In this document: piece after piece, positions 1 through 13,838 of the stretch | How the letters are laid out: each line of letters begins with the position of its first letter | Position numbering within the stretch: position 1 is the first letter of the stretch | DNA from: Lepidurus packardi | Lineage: Eukaryota > Arthropoda > Branchiopoda > Notostraca > Triopsidae | DNA length: 64,000 nucleotides | NCBI GenBank assembly: GCA_023053545.1 | Contig: JAKZAN010000047.1 | Coordinates: forward strand, 495,544 to 559,543 | Reading direction: 5' to 3' | Notes under the pieces: model-generated | The model's database searches: none | Told to the model about the DNA's origin: nothing | Seen by the model: only the letters and a program-made list of their open reading frames with translations | Translations under genes and position numbers: made by a program

Positions 1-119
1 GTACGTAAGGAATTAATTAAGTCCGTAAGGAATTAATTCAGTCCGTAAGGAATTAATTCAGTCCGTAAGGAATTAATTCAGTCTGTAATGGATTAATTAA
101 GTCCGTAATGAATAAATTC

Positions 120-2602
120 AGTCCGTAAGGAATTAATAAAATCCGTACGGAATTAATTCAGTTCGTAAGGAATTTATTCAGTCCGTAAGGAATTAATGAA
201 ATCCGTACGGAATTAATTCAGTCCGTAAGGAATTAATAAAATCCGTACGGAATTAATTCAGACCGTAAGGAATTAATTAAGTACGTAAGGAATTAATTAA
301 GTCCGTAAGGAATTAATTCAGTCCGTAAGGAATTAATTTAGTCCGTAAGGAATTAATTCAGTCCGTAAGGAATTAATTCAGTCAGTAAGGAATTAATTCA
401 GTCCGTAATTAACTAATTCAGTCCGTAAGGAATTAATTCAGTCCGTAAGGATTTAATTCAGTCCGTAAGGTATTAATTCAGTCCGTAAGGAATTTATTCA
501 GTCCGTAAGGAATTAATAAAATCCGTACGGAATTAATTCAGTACGTAAGGAATTAATAAAATCCGTACGGAATTAATTCAGACCGTAAGGAATTATTTAA
601 GTACGTAAGGAATTAATTAAGTCCGTAAGGAATTAATTCAGTCCGTAAGGAATTAATTCAGTCCGTAAGGAATTAATTCAGTCCGTATGAAATTAATTCA
701 GTCCGTAAGGAATTAATTAAGGAATTAATTCAGTCCGTAAGGAATTAATTCAGTCCGTAAGGAATTATTTCAGTATGTAAGGAAATAATTCAGTCCGTAA
801 GTAATTAATTCAGTCCGTAAGGAATAACTTCAGTACGTAAAGAAATAATTCAGTCCGAAATGGATTAATTAAGTCCGTAATGAATTAATTCAGTCCGTAA
901 GGAATTAATAAAATCCGTACGGAATTAATTCAGACCGTAAGGAATTAATTAAGTACGTAAGGAATTAACTAAGTCCGAAAGGAATTAATTCAGTCCGTAA
1001 GGAATTAATTCAGTCCGTAAGGATTTAATTCAGTCAGTAAGGAATTAATTCAGTCCGTAAGGAATTAATTAAGTACGTAAGGAATTAACTAAGTCCGAAA
1101 GGAATTAATTCAGTCCGTAAGGAATTAATTCAGTCCGTAAGGATTTAATTCAGTCCGTAAGGAATTAATTCAGTCTCTAATGGATTAATTAAGTCCGTAA
1201 TGAATAAATTCAGTCCGTAAGGAATTAATAAAATCCGTACGGAATTAATTCAGTTCGTAAGGAATTTATTTAGTCCGTAAGGAATTAATAAAATCCGTAC
1301 GGAATTAATTCAGTCCGTAAGGAATTAATAAAATCCGTACGGAATTAATTCAGACCGTAAGGAATTAATTCAGTCCGTAAGGAATTAATTCAGTCTGTAA
1401 TGGATTAATTAAGTCCGTAATGAATAAATTCAGTCCGTAAGGAATTAATAAAATCCGTACGGAATTAATTCAGTTCGTAAGGAATTTATTTAGTCCGTAA
1501 GGAATTAATAAAATCCGTACGGAATTAATTCAGTCCGTAAGGAATTAATAAAATCCGTACGGAATTAATTCAGTCCGTAAGGAATTAATTCAGTCCGTAA
1601 GGAATTAATTCAGTCCGTAAGGATTTTATTCAGTCCGTAAGGTATTAATTCAGTCCGTAAGGAATTAATTCAGTCCGTGAGGAATTAATTCAGTCTGTAA
1701 TGGATTAATTAAGTCCGTAATGAATAAATTCAGTCCGTAAGGAATTAATAAAATCCGTAAGGAATTAATGAAATCCGTACGGAATTAATTCAGTCCGTAA
1801 GGAATTAATAAAATCCGTACGGAATTAATTCAGACCGTAAGGAATTAATTAAGTACGTAAGGAATTAATTAAGTCCGTAAGGAATTAATTCAGTCCGTAA
1901 GGAATTAATTTAGTCCGTAAGGAATTAATTCAGTCCGTAAGGAATTAATTCAGTCAGTAAGGAATTAATTCAGTCCGTAAGGAATTAATTCAGTCCGTAA
2001 GGAATTAATTCAGTCCGTAAGGAATTTATTCAGTCCGTAAGGAATTAATAAAATCCGTACGGAATTAATTCAGTACGTAAGGAATTAATAAAATCCGTAC
2101 GGAATTAATTCAGACCGTAAGGAATTATTTAAGTACGTAAGGAATTAATTAAGTCCGTAAGGAATTAATTCAGTCCGTAAGGAATTAATTCAGTCCGTAA
2201 GGAATTAATTCAGTCCGTATGAAATTAATTCAGTCCGTAAGGAATTAATTAAGGAATTAATTCAGTCCGTAAGGAATTAATTCAGTCCGTAAGGAATTAT
2301 TTCAGTATGTAAGGAAATAATTCAGTCCGTAAGTAATTAATTCAGTCCGTAAGGAATAACTTCAGTACGTAAAGAAATAATTCAGTCCGAAATGGATTAA
2401 TTAAGTCCGTAATGAATTAATTCAGTCCGTAAGGAATTAATAAAATCCGTACGGAATTAATTCAGACCGTAAGGAATTAATTAAGTACGTAAGGAATTAA
2501 CTAAGTCCGAAAGGAATTAATTCAGTCCGTAAGGAATTAATTCAGTCCGTAAGGATTTAATTCAGTCAGTAAGGAATTAATTCAGTCCGTAAGGAATTAA
2601 TT
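120..2602. repeat. Tandem higher-order repeat, offset 1572/1532 bp
   Basis: Rare variants recur in order: AATTAATGAA at 191 and 1763, AATTAATTTA at 331 and 1903 (offset 1572), then GGAATTTATT near 481/2013, AATTATTT at 591/2123 and the 8-bp-deleted junction at 711/2243 (offset 1532). The step from 1572 to 1532 is exactly two monomers, so one copy has lost or gained 40 bp. The match ends near 1070/2602. Confidence 0.8.
711..730. repeat. Shortened 12-bp monomer (8-bp deletion), a recurring phase-shift marker
   Basis: AATTAATTAAGGAATTAATT: the GTCCGTAA that should follow AATTAA is missing, leaving a 12-bp unit GGAATTAATTCA. The same junction recurs many times, for example near 2243, 3355, 9710, 10500, 50411 and 51403, usually after a GTCCGTATGAAATT monomer. 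It is a fixed landmark of the higher-order units and moves the array register by 12 bp each time. Confidence 0.9.
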
Positions 2603-5600
2603 CAGTCCGTAAGGAATTAATTCAGTCCGTAAGGATTTAATTCAGTCCGTAAGGTATTAATTCAGTCCGTAAGGAATTAATTCAGTCCGTAAGGAATTAA
2701 TTCAGTCTGTAATGGATTAATTAAGTCCGTAATGAATAAATTCAGTCAGTAAGGAATTAATAAAATCCGTACGGAATTAATTCAGTTCGTAAGGAATTTA
2801 TTTAGTCCGTAAGGAATTAATAAAATCCGTACGGAATTAATTCAGTCCGTAAGGAATTAATAAAATCCGTACGGAATTAATTCAGACCGTAAGGAATTAA
2901 TTAAGTACGTAAGGAATTAATTAAGTCCGAAAGGAATTAATTCAGTCCGTAAGGAATTAATTTAGTCCGTAAGGAATTAATTCAGTCCGTAAGGAATTAA
3001 TTCAGTCAGTAAGGAATTAATTCAGTCCGTAAGGAATTAATTCAGTCCGTAAGGAATTAATTCAGTCCGTAAGGATTTAATTCAGTCCGTAAGGTATTAA
3101 TTCAGTCCGTAAGGAATTTATTCAGTCCGTAAGGAATTAATAAAATCCGTACGGAATTAATTCAGTACGTAAGGAATTAATAAAATCCGTACGGAATTAA
3201 TTCAGACCGTAAGGAATTAATTAAGTACGTAAGGAATTAATTAAGTCCGTAAGGAATTAATTCAGTCCGTAAGGAATTAATTTAGTCCGTAAGGAATTAA
3301 TTCAGTCCGTAATGAATTAATTCAGTCCGTATGAAATTAATTCAGTCCGTAAGGAATTAATTAAGGAATTAATTCAGTCCGTAAGGAATTAATTCACTCC
3401 GTAAGGAATTATTTCAGTATGTAAGGAAATAATTCAGTCCGTAAGTAATTAATTCAGTCCGTAAGGAATAACTTCAGTACGTAAAGAAATAATTCAGTCC
3501 GTAATGGATTAATTAAGTCCGTAATGAATTAATTCAGTCCGTAAGGAATTAATAAAATCCGTACGGAATTAATTCAGACCGTAAGGAATTAATTAAGTAC
3601 GTAAGGAATTAACTAAGTCCGAAAGGAATTAATTCAGTCCGTAAGGAATTAATTCAGTCCGTAAGGATTTAATTCAGTGAGTAAGGAATTAATTCAGTCC
3701 GTAAGGAATTAATTCAGTCCGTAAGGAATTAATTCAGTCCGTAAGGATTTAATTCAGTCCGTAAGGTATTAATTCAGTCCGTAAGGAATTAATTCAGTCC
3801 GTAAGGAATTAATTCAGTCTGTAATGGATTAATTAAGTCCGTAATGAATAAATTCAGTCCGTAAGGAATTAATAAAATCCGTACGGAATTAATTCAGTTC
3901 GTAAGGAATTTATTCAGTCCGTAAGGAATTAATAAAATCCGTACGGAATTAATTCAGTCCATAAGGAATTAATAAAATCCGTACGGAATTAATTCAGACC
4001 GTAAGGAATTAATTAAGTACGTAAGGAATTAATTAAGTCCGTAAGGAATTAATTCAGTCAGTAAGGAATTAATTTAGTCCGTAAGGAATTAATTCAGTCC
4101 GTAAGGAATTAATTAAGTCAGTAAGGAATTAATTCAGTCCGTAAGGAATTAATTCAGTCCGTAAGGAATTAATTCAGTCCGTAAGGATTTAATTCAGTCC
4201 GTAAGGTATTAATTCAGTCCGTAAGGAATTAATTCAGTCCGTAAGGAATTAATTCAGTCCGTAAGGAAATAATTCAGTCCGTAAGGATTTAATTCAGTCC
4301 GTAAGGTATTAATTCAGTCCGTAAGGAATTAAGTCAGTCCGTAAGGAATTAATTCAGTCCGTATGAAATTAATTCAGTCCGTAAGGAATTAATAAAGGAA
4401 TTAATTCAGTCCGTAAGGAATTAATTCAGTCCGTAAGGAATAACTTCAGTACGTAAGGAAATAATTCAGTCCGTAATATATTAATTAAGTCCGTAATGAA
4501 TTAATTCAGTCCGTAAGGAATTAATAAAATCCGTACGGAATTAATTCAGGCCGTAAGGAATTAATTCAGTCCGTAAGGAATTAATTCAGTCCGTAAGGAA
4601 TTAATTCAGTCCGTAAGGAATTAATTCAGTCAGTAAGGAATTAATTCAGTCCGTAAGGAATTAATTCAGTCCGTAAGGAATTAATTCAGTCCGTAAGGAT
4701 TTAATTCAGTCCGTAAGGTATTAATTCAGTCCGTAAGGAATTAATTAAGTCCGTAATGAATTAATTCAGTCCGTATGAAATTAATTCAGTACGTAAAGAA
4801 TTAATTAAGGAATTAATTCAGTCCGTAAGGAATTAATTCAGTCCGCAAGGAATTATTTCAGTACGTAAGGAAATAATTCAGTCCGTAAGTAATTAATTCA
4901 GTCCGTAAGGAATAACTTCAGTACGTAAAGAAATAATTCAGTCCGTAATGGATTAATTAAGTCCGTAATGAATTAATTCAGTCCGTAAGGAATTAATAAA
5001 ATCCGTACGGAATTAATTCAGACCGTAAGGAATTAATTAAGTACGTAAGGAATTAACTAAGTCCGAAAGGAATTAATTCAGTCCGTAAGGAATTAATTCA
5101 GTCCGTAAGGATTTAATTCAGTCAGTAAGGATTTAATTCAGTCCGTAAGGAATTAATTCAGTCCGTAAGGAATTAATTCAGTCCGTAAGGATTTAATTCA
5201 GTCCGTAAGGTATTAATTCAGTCCGTAAGGAATTAATTCAGTCCGTAAGGAATTAATTCAGTCTGTAATGGATTAATTAAGTCCGTAATGAATAAATTCA
5301 GTCCGTAAGGAATTAATAAAATCCGTACGGAATTAATTCAGTTCGTAAGGAATTTATTCAGTCCGTAAGGAATTAATGAAATCCGTACGGAATTAATTCA
5401 GTCCGTAAGGAATTAATAAAATCCGTACGGAATTAATTCAGACCGTAAGGAATTAATTAAGTACGTAAGGAATTATTTAAGTCCGTAAGGAATTAATTCA
5501 GTCCGTAAGGAATTAATTTAGTCCGTAAGGAATTAATTCAGTCCGTAAGGAATTAATTCAGTCAGTAAGGAATTAATTCAGTCCGTAAGGAATTAATTCA

Positions 5601-5849
5601 GTCCGTAAGGAATTAATTCAGTCCGTAAGGATTTAATTCAGTCCGTAAGGTATTAATTCAGTCCGTAAGGAATTTATTCAGTCCGTAAGGAATTAATAAA
5701 ATCCGTACGGAATTAATTCAGTACGTAAGGAATTATTAAAATCCGTACGGAATTAATTCAGACCGTAAGGAATTATTTAAGTACGTAAGGAATTAATTAA
5801 GTCCGTAAGGAATTAATTCAGTCCGTAAGGAATTAATTTAGTCCGTAAG

Positions 5850-7240
5850 GAATTAAGTCAGTCCGTAAGGAATTAATTCAGTCCGTAATCGATTAATTAA
5901 GTCCGTAATGAATTAATTCAGTCCGTATGAAATTAATTCAGTCCGTAAGGAATTAATTAAGGAATTAATTCAGTCCGTAAGGAATTAATTAAGTCCGTAA
6001 TGAATTAATTCAGTCCGTAAGGAATTAATAAAATCCGTACGGAATTAATTCAGACCGTAAGGAATTAATTAAGTACGTAAGGAATTAACTAAGTCCGAAA
6101 GGAATTAATTCAGTCCGTAAGGAATTAATTCAGTCCGTAAGGATTTAATTCAGTCAGTAAGGAATTAATTCAGTCCGTAAGGAATTAATTCAGTCCGTAA
6201 GGATTTAATTTAGTCCGTAAGGTATTAATTCAGTCCGTAAGGAATTAATTCAGTCCGTAAGGAATTAATTCAGTCTGTAATGGATTAATTAAGTCCGTAA
6301 TGAATAAATTCAGTCCGTAAGGAATTAATAAAATCCGTACGGAATTAATTCAGTTCGTAAGGAATTTATTCAGTCCGTAAGGAATTAATAAAATCCGTAC
6401 GGAATTAATTCAGTCCATAAGGAATTAATAAAATCCGTATGGAATTAATTCAGACCATTAAGGAATTAATTAAGTACGTAAGGAATTAATTAAGTCCGTA
6501 AGGTATTAATTCAGTCCGTAAGGAATTAATTTAGTCCGTAAGGAATTAAGTCAGTCCGTAAGGAATTAATTCAGTCCGTAATCGATTAATTAAGTCCGTA
6601 ATGAATTAATTCAGTCCGTATGAAATTAATTCAGTCCGTAAGGAATTAATTAAGGAATTAATTCAGTCCGTAAGGAATTAATTAAGTCCGTAATGAATTA
6701 ATTCAGTCCGTAAGGAATTAATAAAATCCGTACGGAATTAATTCAGACCGTAAGGAATTAATTAAGTACGTAAGGAATTAACTAAGTCCGAAAGGAATTA
6801 ATTCAGTCCGTAAGGAATTAATTCAGTCCGTAAGGATTTAATTCAGTCAGTAAGGAATTAATTCAGTCCGTAAGGAATTAATTCAGTCCGTAAGGATTTA
6901 ATTTAGTCCGTAAGGTATTAATTCAGTCCGTAAGGAATTAATTCAGTCCGTAAGGAATTAATTCAGTCTGTAATGGATTAATTAAGTCCGTAATGAATAA
7001 ATTCAGTCCGTAAGGAATTAATAAAATCCGTACGGAATTAATTCAGTTCGTAAGGAATTTATTCAGTCCGTAAGGAATTAATAAAATCCGTACGGAATTA
7101 ATTCAGTCCATAAGGAATTAATAAAATCCGTATGGAATTAATTCAGACCATTAAGGAATTAATTAAGTACGTAAGGAATTAATTAAGTCCGTAAGGTATT
7201 AATTCAGTCCGTAAGGAATTAATTTAGTCCGTAAGGAATT
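5850..7240. repeat. Tandem higher-order repeat, offset 693 bp
   Basis: The unusual AATTAAGTCA variant at 5851 and 6544 and the unique 1-bp-insertion variant CAGACCATTAAGG at 6451 and 7144 are both 693 bp apart. Because 693 is not a multiple of 20, the offset reflects the shortened units and the 1-bp insertion carried inside the HOR. Confidence 0.85.
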
Positions 7241-10200
7241 AATTCAGTCCGTAAGGAATTAATTAAGTCAGTAAGGAATTAATTCAGTCCGTAAGGAATT
7301 AATTCAGTCCGTAAGGAATTAATTCAGTCCGTAAGGATTTAATTCAGTCCGTAAGGTATTAATTCAGTCCGTAAGGAATTAATTCAGTCCGTAAGGAATT
7401 AATTCAGTCCGTAAGGAATTAATTCAGTCCGTAAGGATTTAATTCAGTCCGTAAGGTATTAATTCAGTCCGTAAGGAATTAATTCAGTCCGTAAGGAATT
7501 AATTCAGTCCGTATGAAATTAATTCAGTCCGTAAGGAATTAATTAAGGAATTAATTCAGTCCGTAAGGAATTAATTCAGTCCGTAAGGAATAACTTCAGT
7601 ACGTAAGGAAATAATTCAGTCCATAATGGATTAATTAAGTCCGTAATGAATTAATTCAGTCCGTAAGGAATTAATAAAATCCGTACGGAATTAATTCAGG
7701 CCGTAAGGAATTAATTCAGTCCGTAAGGAATTAATTCAGTCCGTAAGGAATTAATTCAGTCCGTAAGGAATTAATTCAGTCAGTAAGGAAATAATTCAGT
7801 CCGTAAGGAATTAATTCAGTCCGTAAGGAATTAATTCAGTCCGTAAGGATTTAATTTAGTCCGTAAGGTATTAATTCAGTCCGTAAGGAATTAATTCAGT
7901 CCGTAAGGAATTAATTCAGTCCGTAAGGATTTAATTCAGTCCGTCAGGTATTAATTCAGTCCGTAAGGAATTAATTCAGTCCGTAAGGAATTAATTCAGT
8001 CCGTAAGGAATTAATTCAGTCCGTAAGGAATAAGTTCAGTACGTAAGGAATTAATTCAGTCCGTAATCGATTAATTAAGTCCGTAATGAATTAATTCAGT
8101 CCGTATGAAATTAATTCAGTCCGTAAGGAATTAATTAAGGAATTAATTCAGTCCGTAAGGAATTATTTCAGTACGTAAGGAAATAATTCAGTCCGTAAGT
8201 AATTAATTCAGTCCGTAAGGAATAACTTCAGTACGTAAAGAAATAATTCAGTCCGTAATGGATTAATTCAGTCCGTAATGAATTAATTCAGTCCGTAAGG
8301 AATTAATTAAGGAATTAATTCAGTCCGTAAGGAATTAATTCAGTCCGTAAGGAATTAATTCAGTCCGTAAGGAATAACTTCAGTACGTAAGGAAATAATT
8401 CAGTCCGTAATGGATTAATTCAGTCCGTAATGAATTAATTCAGTCCGTAAGGAATTAATAAAATCCGTACGGAATTAGTTCAGGCCGTAAGGAATTAGTT
8501 CAGTCCGCAAGGAATTAATTCAGTCCGTAAGGAATTAATTCAGTCCGTAAGGAATTAATTCAGTCAGTAAGGAATTAATTCAGTCCGTAAGGAATTAATT
8601 CAGTCCGTAAGGAATTAATTCAGTCCGTAAGGATTTAATTCAGTCCGTAAGGTATTAATTCAGTCCGTAAGGAATTAATTCAGTCCGTAAGGAATTAATT
8701 CAGTCCGTAAGGATTTAATTCAGTCCGTCAGGTATTAATTCAGTCCGTAAGGAATTAATTCAGTCCGTAAGGAATTAATTCAGTCCGTAAGGAATTAATT
8801 CAGTCCGTAAGGAATAAGTTCAGTACGTAAGGAATTAATTCAGTCCGTAATCGATTAATTAAGTCCGTAATGAATTAATTCAGTCCGTATGAAATTAATT
8901 CAGTCCGTAAGGAATTAATTAAGGAATTAAATCAGTCCGTAAGGAATTAATTCAGCCCGTAAGGAATTATTTCAGTACGTAAGGAAATAATTCAGTCCGT
9001 AAGTAATTAATTCAGTCCGTAAGGAATAACTTCAGTACGTAAAGAAATAATTCAGTCCGTAATGGATTAATTAAGTCCGTAATGAATTAATTCAGTCCGT
9101 AAGGAATTAATAAAATCCGTACGGAATTAATTCAGACCGTAAGGAATTAATTAAGTACGTAAGGAATTAACTAAGTCCGAAAGGAATTAATTCAGTCCGT
9201 AAGGAACTAATTCAGTCCGTAAGGATTTAATTCAGTCAGTAAGGAATTAATTCAGTCCGTAAGGAATTAATTCAGTCCGTAAGGAATTAATTCAGTCCGT
9301 AAGGATTTAATTCAGTCCGTAAGGTATTAATTCAGTCCGTAAGGAATTAATTCAGTCCGTAAGGAATTAATTCAGTCTGTAATGGATTAATTAAGTCCGT
9401 AATGAATAAATTCAGTCCGTAAGGAATTAATAATATCCGTACGGAATTAATTCAGTTCGTAAGGAATTTATTCAGTCCGTAAGGAATTAATAAAATCCGT
9501 AAGGAATTAATTCAGTCCGTAAGGAATTAATTAAGTACGTAAGGAATTAATTAAGCCCGTAAGGAATTAATTCAGTCCGTAAGGAATTAATTCAGTCCGT
9601 AAGGAATTAATTCAGTCTGTAATGGATTAATTAAGTCCGTAATCGATTAATTAAGTCCGTAATGAATTAATTCAGTCCGTATGAAATTAATTCAGTCCGT
9701 AAGGAATTAATTAAGGAATTAATTCAGTCCGTAAGGAATTAATTCAGTCCGTAAGGAATTATTTCAGTATGTAAGGAAATAATTCAGTCCGTAAGTAATT
9801 AATTCAGTCCGTAAGGAATAACTTCAGTACGTAAAGAAATAATTCAGTCCGTAATGGATTAATTAAGTCCGTAATGAATTAATTCAGTCCGTAAGGAATT
9901 AATAAAATCCGTACGGAATTAATTCAGACCGTAAGGAATTAATTAAGTACGTAAGGAATTAACTAAGTCCGAAAGGAATTTATTCAGTCCGTAAGGAATT
10001 AATTCAGTCCGTAAGGATTTAATTCAGTCAGTAAGGAATTAGTTCAGTCCGTAAGGAATTAATTCAGTCCGTAAGGAATTAATTCAGTCCGTAAGGATTT
10101 AATTCAGTCCGTAAGGTATTAATTCAGTCCGTAAGGAATTAATTCAGTCCGTAAGGAATTAATTCAGTCTGTAATGGATTAATTAAGTCCGTAATGAATA

Positions 10201-13200
10201 AATTCAGTCCGTAAGGAATTAATAAAATCCGTACGGAATTAATTCAGTCCATAAGGAATTAATAAAATCCGTACGGAATTAATTCAGACCGTAAGGAATT
10301 AATTAAGTACGTAAGGAATTAATTAAGTCCGTAAGGAATTAATTCAGTCCGTAAGGAATTAATTTAGTCCGTAAGGAATTAATTCAGTCCGTAAGGAATT
10401 AATTCAGTCTGTAATGGATTAATTAAGTCCGTAATCGATTAATTAAGTCCGTAATGAATTAATTCAGTCCGTATGAAATTAATTCAGTCCGTAAGGAATT
10501 AATTAAGGAATTAATTCAGTCCGTAAGGAATTAATTCAGTCCGTAAGGAATTATTAAAATCCGTACGGAATTAATTCAGACCGTAAGGAATTAATAAAAT
10601 CCGTACGGAATTAATTCAGACCGTAAGGAATTAATTAAGTACGTAAGGAATTAATTAAGTCCGTAAGGAATTAATTCAGTCCGTAAGGAATTAATTTAGT
10701 CCGTAAGGAATTAATTCAGTCCGTAAGGAATTAATTCAGTCTGTAATGGATTAATTAAGTCCGTAATCGATTAATTAAGTCCGTAATGAATTAATTCAGT
10801 CCGTATGAAATTAATTCAGTCCGTAAGGAATTAATTAAGGAATTAATTCAGTCCGTAAGGAATTAATTCAGTCCGTAAGGAATTAATAAAATCCGTACGG
10901 AATTAATTCAGACCGTAAGGAATTAATAAAATCCGTACGGAATTAATTCAGACCGTAAGGAATTAATTAAGTACGTAAGGAATTAATTAAGTCCGTAAGG
11001 ATTTAATTCAGTCCGTAAGGAATTAATTTAGTCCGTAAGGAATTAATTCAGTCCGTAAGGAATTAATTTAGTCCGTAATCGATTAATTAAGTCCGTAATG
11101 AATTAATTCAGTCCGTATGAAATTAATTCAGTCCGTAAGGAATTAATTAAGGAAATAATTCAGTCCGTAAGGAATTAATTCAGTCCGTAAGGAATTATTT
11201 CAGTATGTAAGGAAATAATTCAGTCCGTAAGTAATTAATTCAGTCCGTAAGGAATAACTTCAGTACGTAAAGAAATAATTCAGTCCGTAATGGATTAATT
11301 AAGTCCGTAATGAATTAATTCAGTCCGTAAGGAATTAATAAAATCCGTACGGAATTAATTCAGACCGTAAGGAATTAATTAAGTACGTAAGGAATTAACT
11401 AAGTCCGAAAGGAATTAATTCAGTCCGTAAGGAATTAATTCAGTCCGTAAGGATTTAATTCAGTCAGTAAGGAATTAATTCAGTCCGTAAGGAATTAATT
11501 CAGTCCGTAATGAATAAATTCAGTCCGTAAGGAATTAATAAAATCCGTACGGAATTAATTCAGTTCGTAAGGAATTTATTCAGTCCGTAAGGAATTAATA
11601 AAATCCGTACGGAATTAATTCAGTCCATAAGGAATTAATAAAATCCGTACGGAATTAATTCAGACCGTAAGGAATTAATTAAGTACCTAAGGAATTAATT
11701 AAGTCCGTAAGGAATTTATTCAGTCCGTAAGGAATTAATTCAGTCCGTAAGGAATTAATTCAGTCCGTAAGGATTTAATTCAGTCCGTAAGGTATTAATT
11801 CAGTCCGTAAGGAATTAATTCAGTCCGTAAGGAATTAATTCAGTCCGTATGAAATTAATTCAGTCCGTAAGGAATTAATTAAGGAATTAATTCAGTCCGT
11901 AAGGAATTAATTCAGTCCGTAAGGAATAACTTCAGTACGTAAGGAAATAATTCAGTCCGTAATGGATTAATTAAGTCCGTAATGAATTAATTCAGTCCGT
12001 AAGGAATTAATAAAATCCGTACGGAATTAATTCAGTCCGTAAGGAATTAATTCAGTCCGTAAGGAATTAATTCAGTCCGTAAGGAATTAATTCAGTCCGT
12101 AAGGAATTAATTCAGTCAGTAAGGAATTAATTCAGTCCGTAAGGAATTAATTCAGTCCGTAAGAAATTAATTCAGTACGTAAGGATTTAATTCAGTCCGT
12201 AAGGTATTAATTCAGTCCGTAAGGAATAAATTCAGTCCGTAAGGAATTAATTCAGTCCGTATGAAATTAATTCAGTCCGTAAGGAATTAATTAAGGAATT
12301 AATTCAGTCCATAAGGAATTAATTCAGTCCGTAAGGAATAACTTCAGTACGTAAGGAAATAATTCAGTCCGTAATGGATTAATTAAGTCCGTAATGAATA
12401 AATTCAGTACGTAAGGAATTAATAAAATCCGTACGGAATTAATTCAGGCCGTAAGGAATTAATTCAGTCCGTAAGGAATTAATTCAGTCCGTAAGGAATT
12501 AATTCAGTCCGTAAGGAATTAATTCAGTCCGTAAGGAATTAATTCAGTCCGTAAGGATTTAATTCAGTCCGTAAGGTATTAATTCAGTCCGTAAGGAATT
12601 AATTCAGTCCGTAAGGAATTAATTCAGTCCGTATGAAATTAATTCAGTCCGTAAGGAATTAATTAAGGAATTAATTCAGTCCGTAAGGAATTAATTCAGT
12701 CCGTAAGGAATAACTTCAGTACGTAAGGAAATAATTCAGTCCGTAATGGATTAATTAAGTCCGTAATGAATTAATTCAGTCCGTAAGGAATTAATAAAAT
12801 CCGTACGGAATTAATTCAGGCCGTAAGGAATTAATTCAGTCCGTAAGGAATTAATTCAGTCCGTAAGGAATTAATTCAGTCCGTAAGGAATTAATTCAGT
12901 CAGTAAGGAATTAATTCAGTCCGTAAGGAATTAATTCAGTCCGTAAGGAATTAATTCAGTCCGTAAGGATTTAATTCAGTCCGTATGAAATTAATTCAGT
13001 CCGTAAGGAATTAATTAATGAATTAATTCAGTCCGTAAGGAATTTATTCAGTAAGAAAGGAATTCAATCAATCTTAAAGAATTAATTCAGTCCGTAAGGA
13101 AATAATTCAGTCCGTAACGAATTAATTCAGTCCGTAAGGAATTAATTAATTCCGTAAGGAATTAATTAATTCCGTAAGAAATTAATTCAGTCCGTAAGGA

Positions 13201-13370
13201 ATTCATTCAGTCCGTAAGTAGTTAATTCAGTAAGAAAGGAATTCAATAAATCCTAAAGAATTAATTCAGTCCGTAAGGAACTAATTCAGTCCGTAAGGAA
13301 TTAATTCAGTCCGTAAGGAATTAATTCAGTCCGTAAGGTATTATTTCAGTCCGTAATTAATTCATTCATT

Positions 13371-13838
13371 CCTTACGGAATTAATTAAGTCCATAATGAA
13401 TTAATTCAGTCCGTAAGGAATTAATTCAGTAAGTAAGGAATTAATTAAATCCGTACGGAATTAATTCAGACCGTAAGGAATTAATTAAGTACGTAAGGAA
13501 TTAATTAAGTCCGTAAGGAATTAATTCAGTCCGTAAGGAATTAATTCAGTCCGTAATCGATTAATTAAGTCTGTAATGAATTAATTCAGTCCGTATGAAA
13601 TTAATTCAGTCCGTAAGGAATTAATTCAGTCCGAAAGGAATTAATTCAGTCAGTAAGGAATTAATTCAGTCCGTAAGGAATTAATTCAGTCCGTAATCGA
13701 TTAATTAAGTCCGTAATGAATTAATTCAGTCCGTATGAAATTAATTCAGTCCGTAAGGAATTAATTCAGTAGGTAAGGAATTAATTCAGTCCGTAAGGAA
13801 TTATTTCAGTCCGTAATTAATTAATTCATTCCTTACGG
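13371..13838. repeat. First block with inverted monomer pieces
   Basis: CCTTACGG, the reverse complement of the monomer core CCGTAAGG, occurs at 13371 and 13831 inside otherwise direct monomers, each flanked by TTCATT. Upstream of this block I found none. The same inverted pieces recur at 27952, 29567, 29947, 30327, 31098, 32462, 33233, 34848, 35288, 37619, 38059, 39686, 41213, 41453, 46905, 47645, 49940, 58270, 59770, 60119 and 63476. CCTTACGA variants occur at 28412, 31558 and 33693. Confidence 0.85.
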
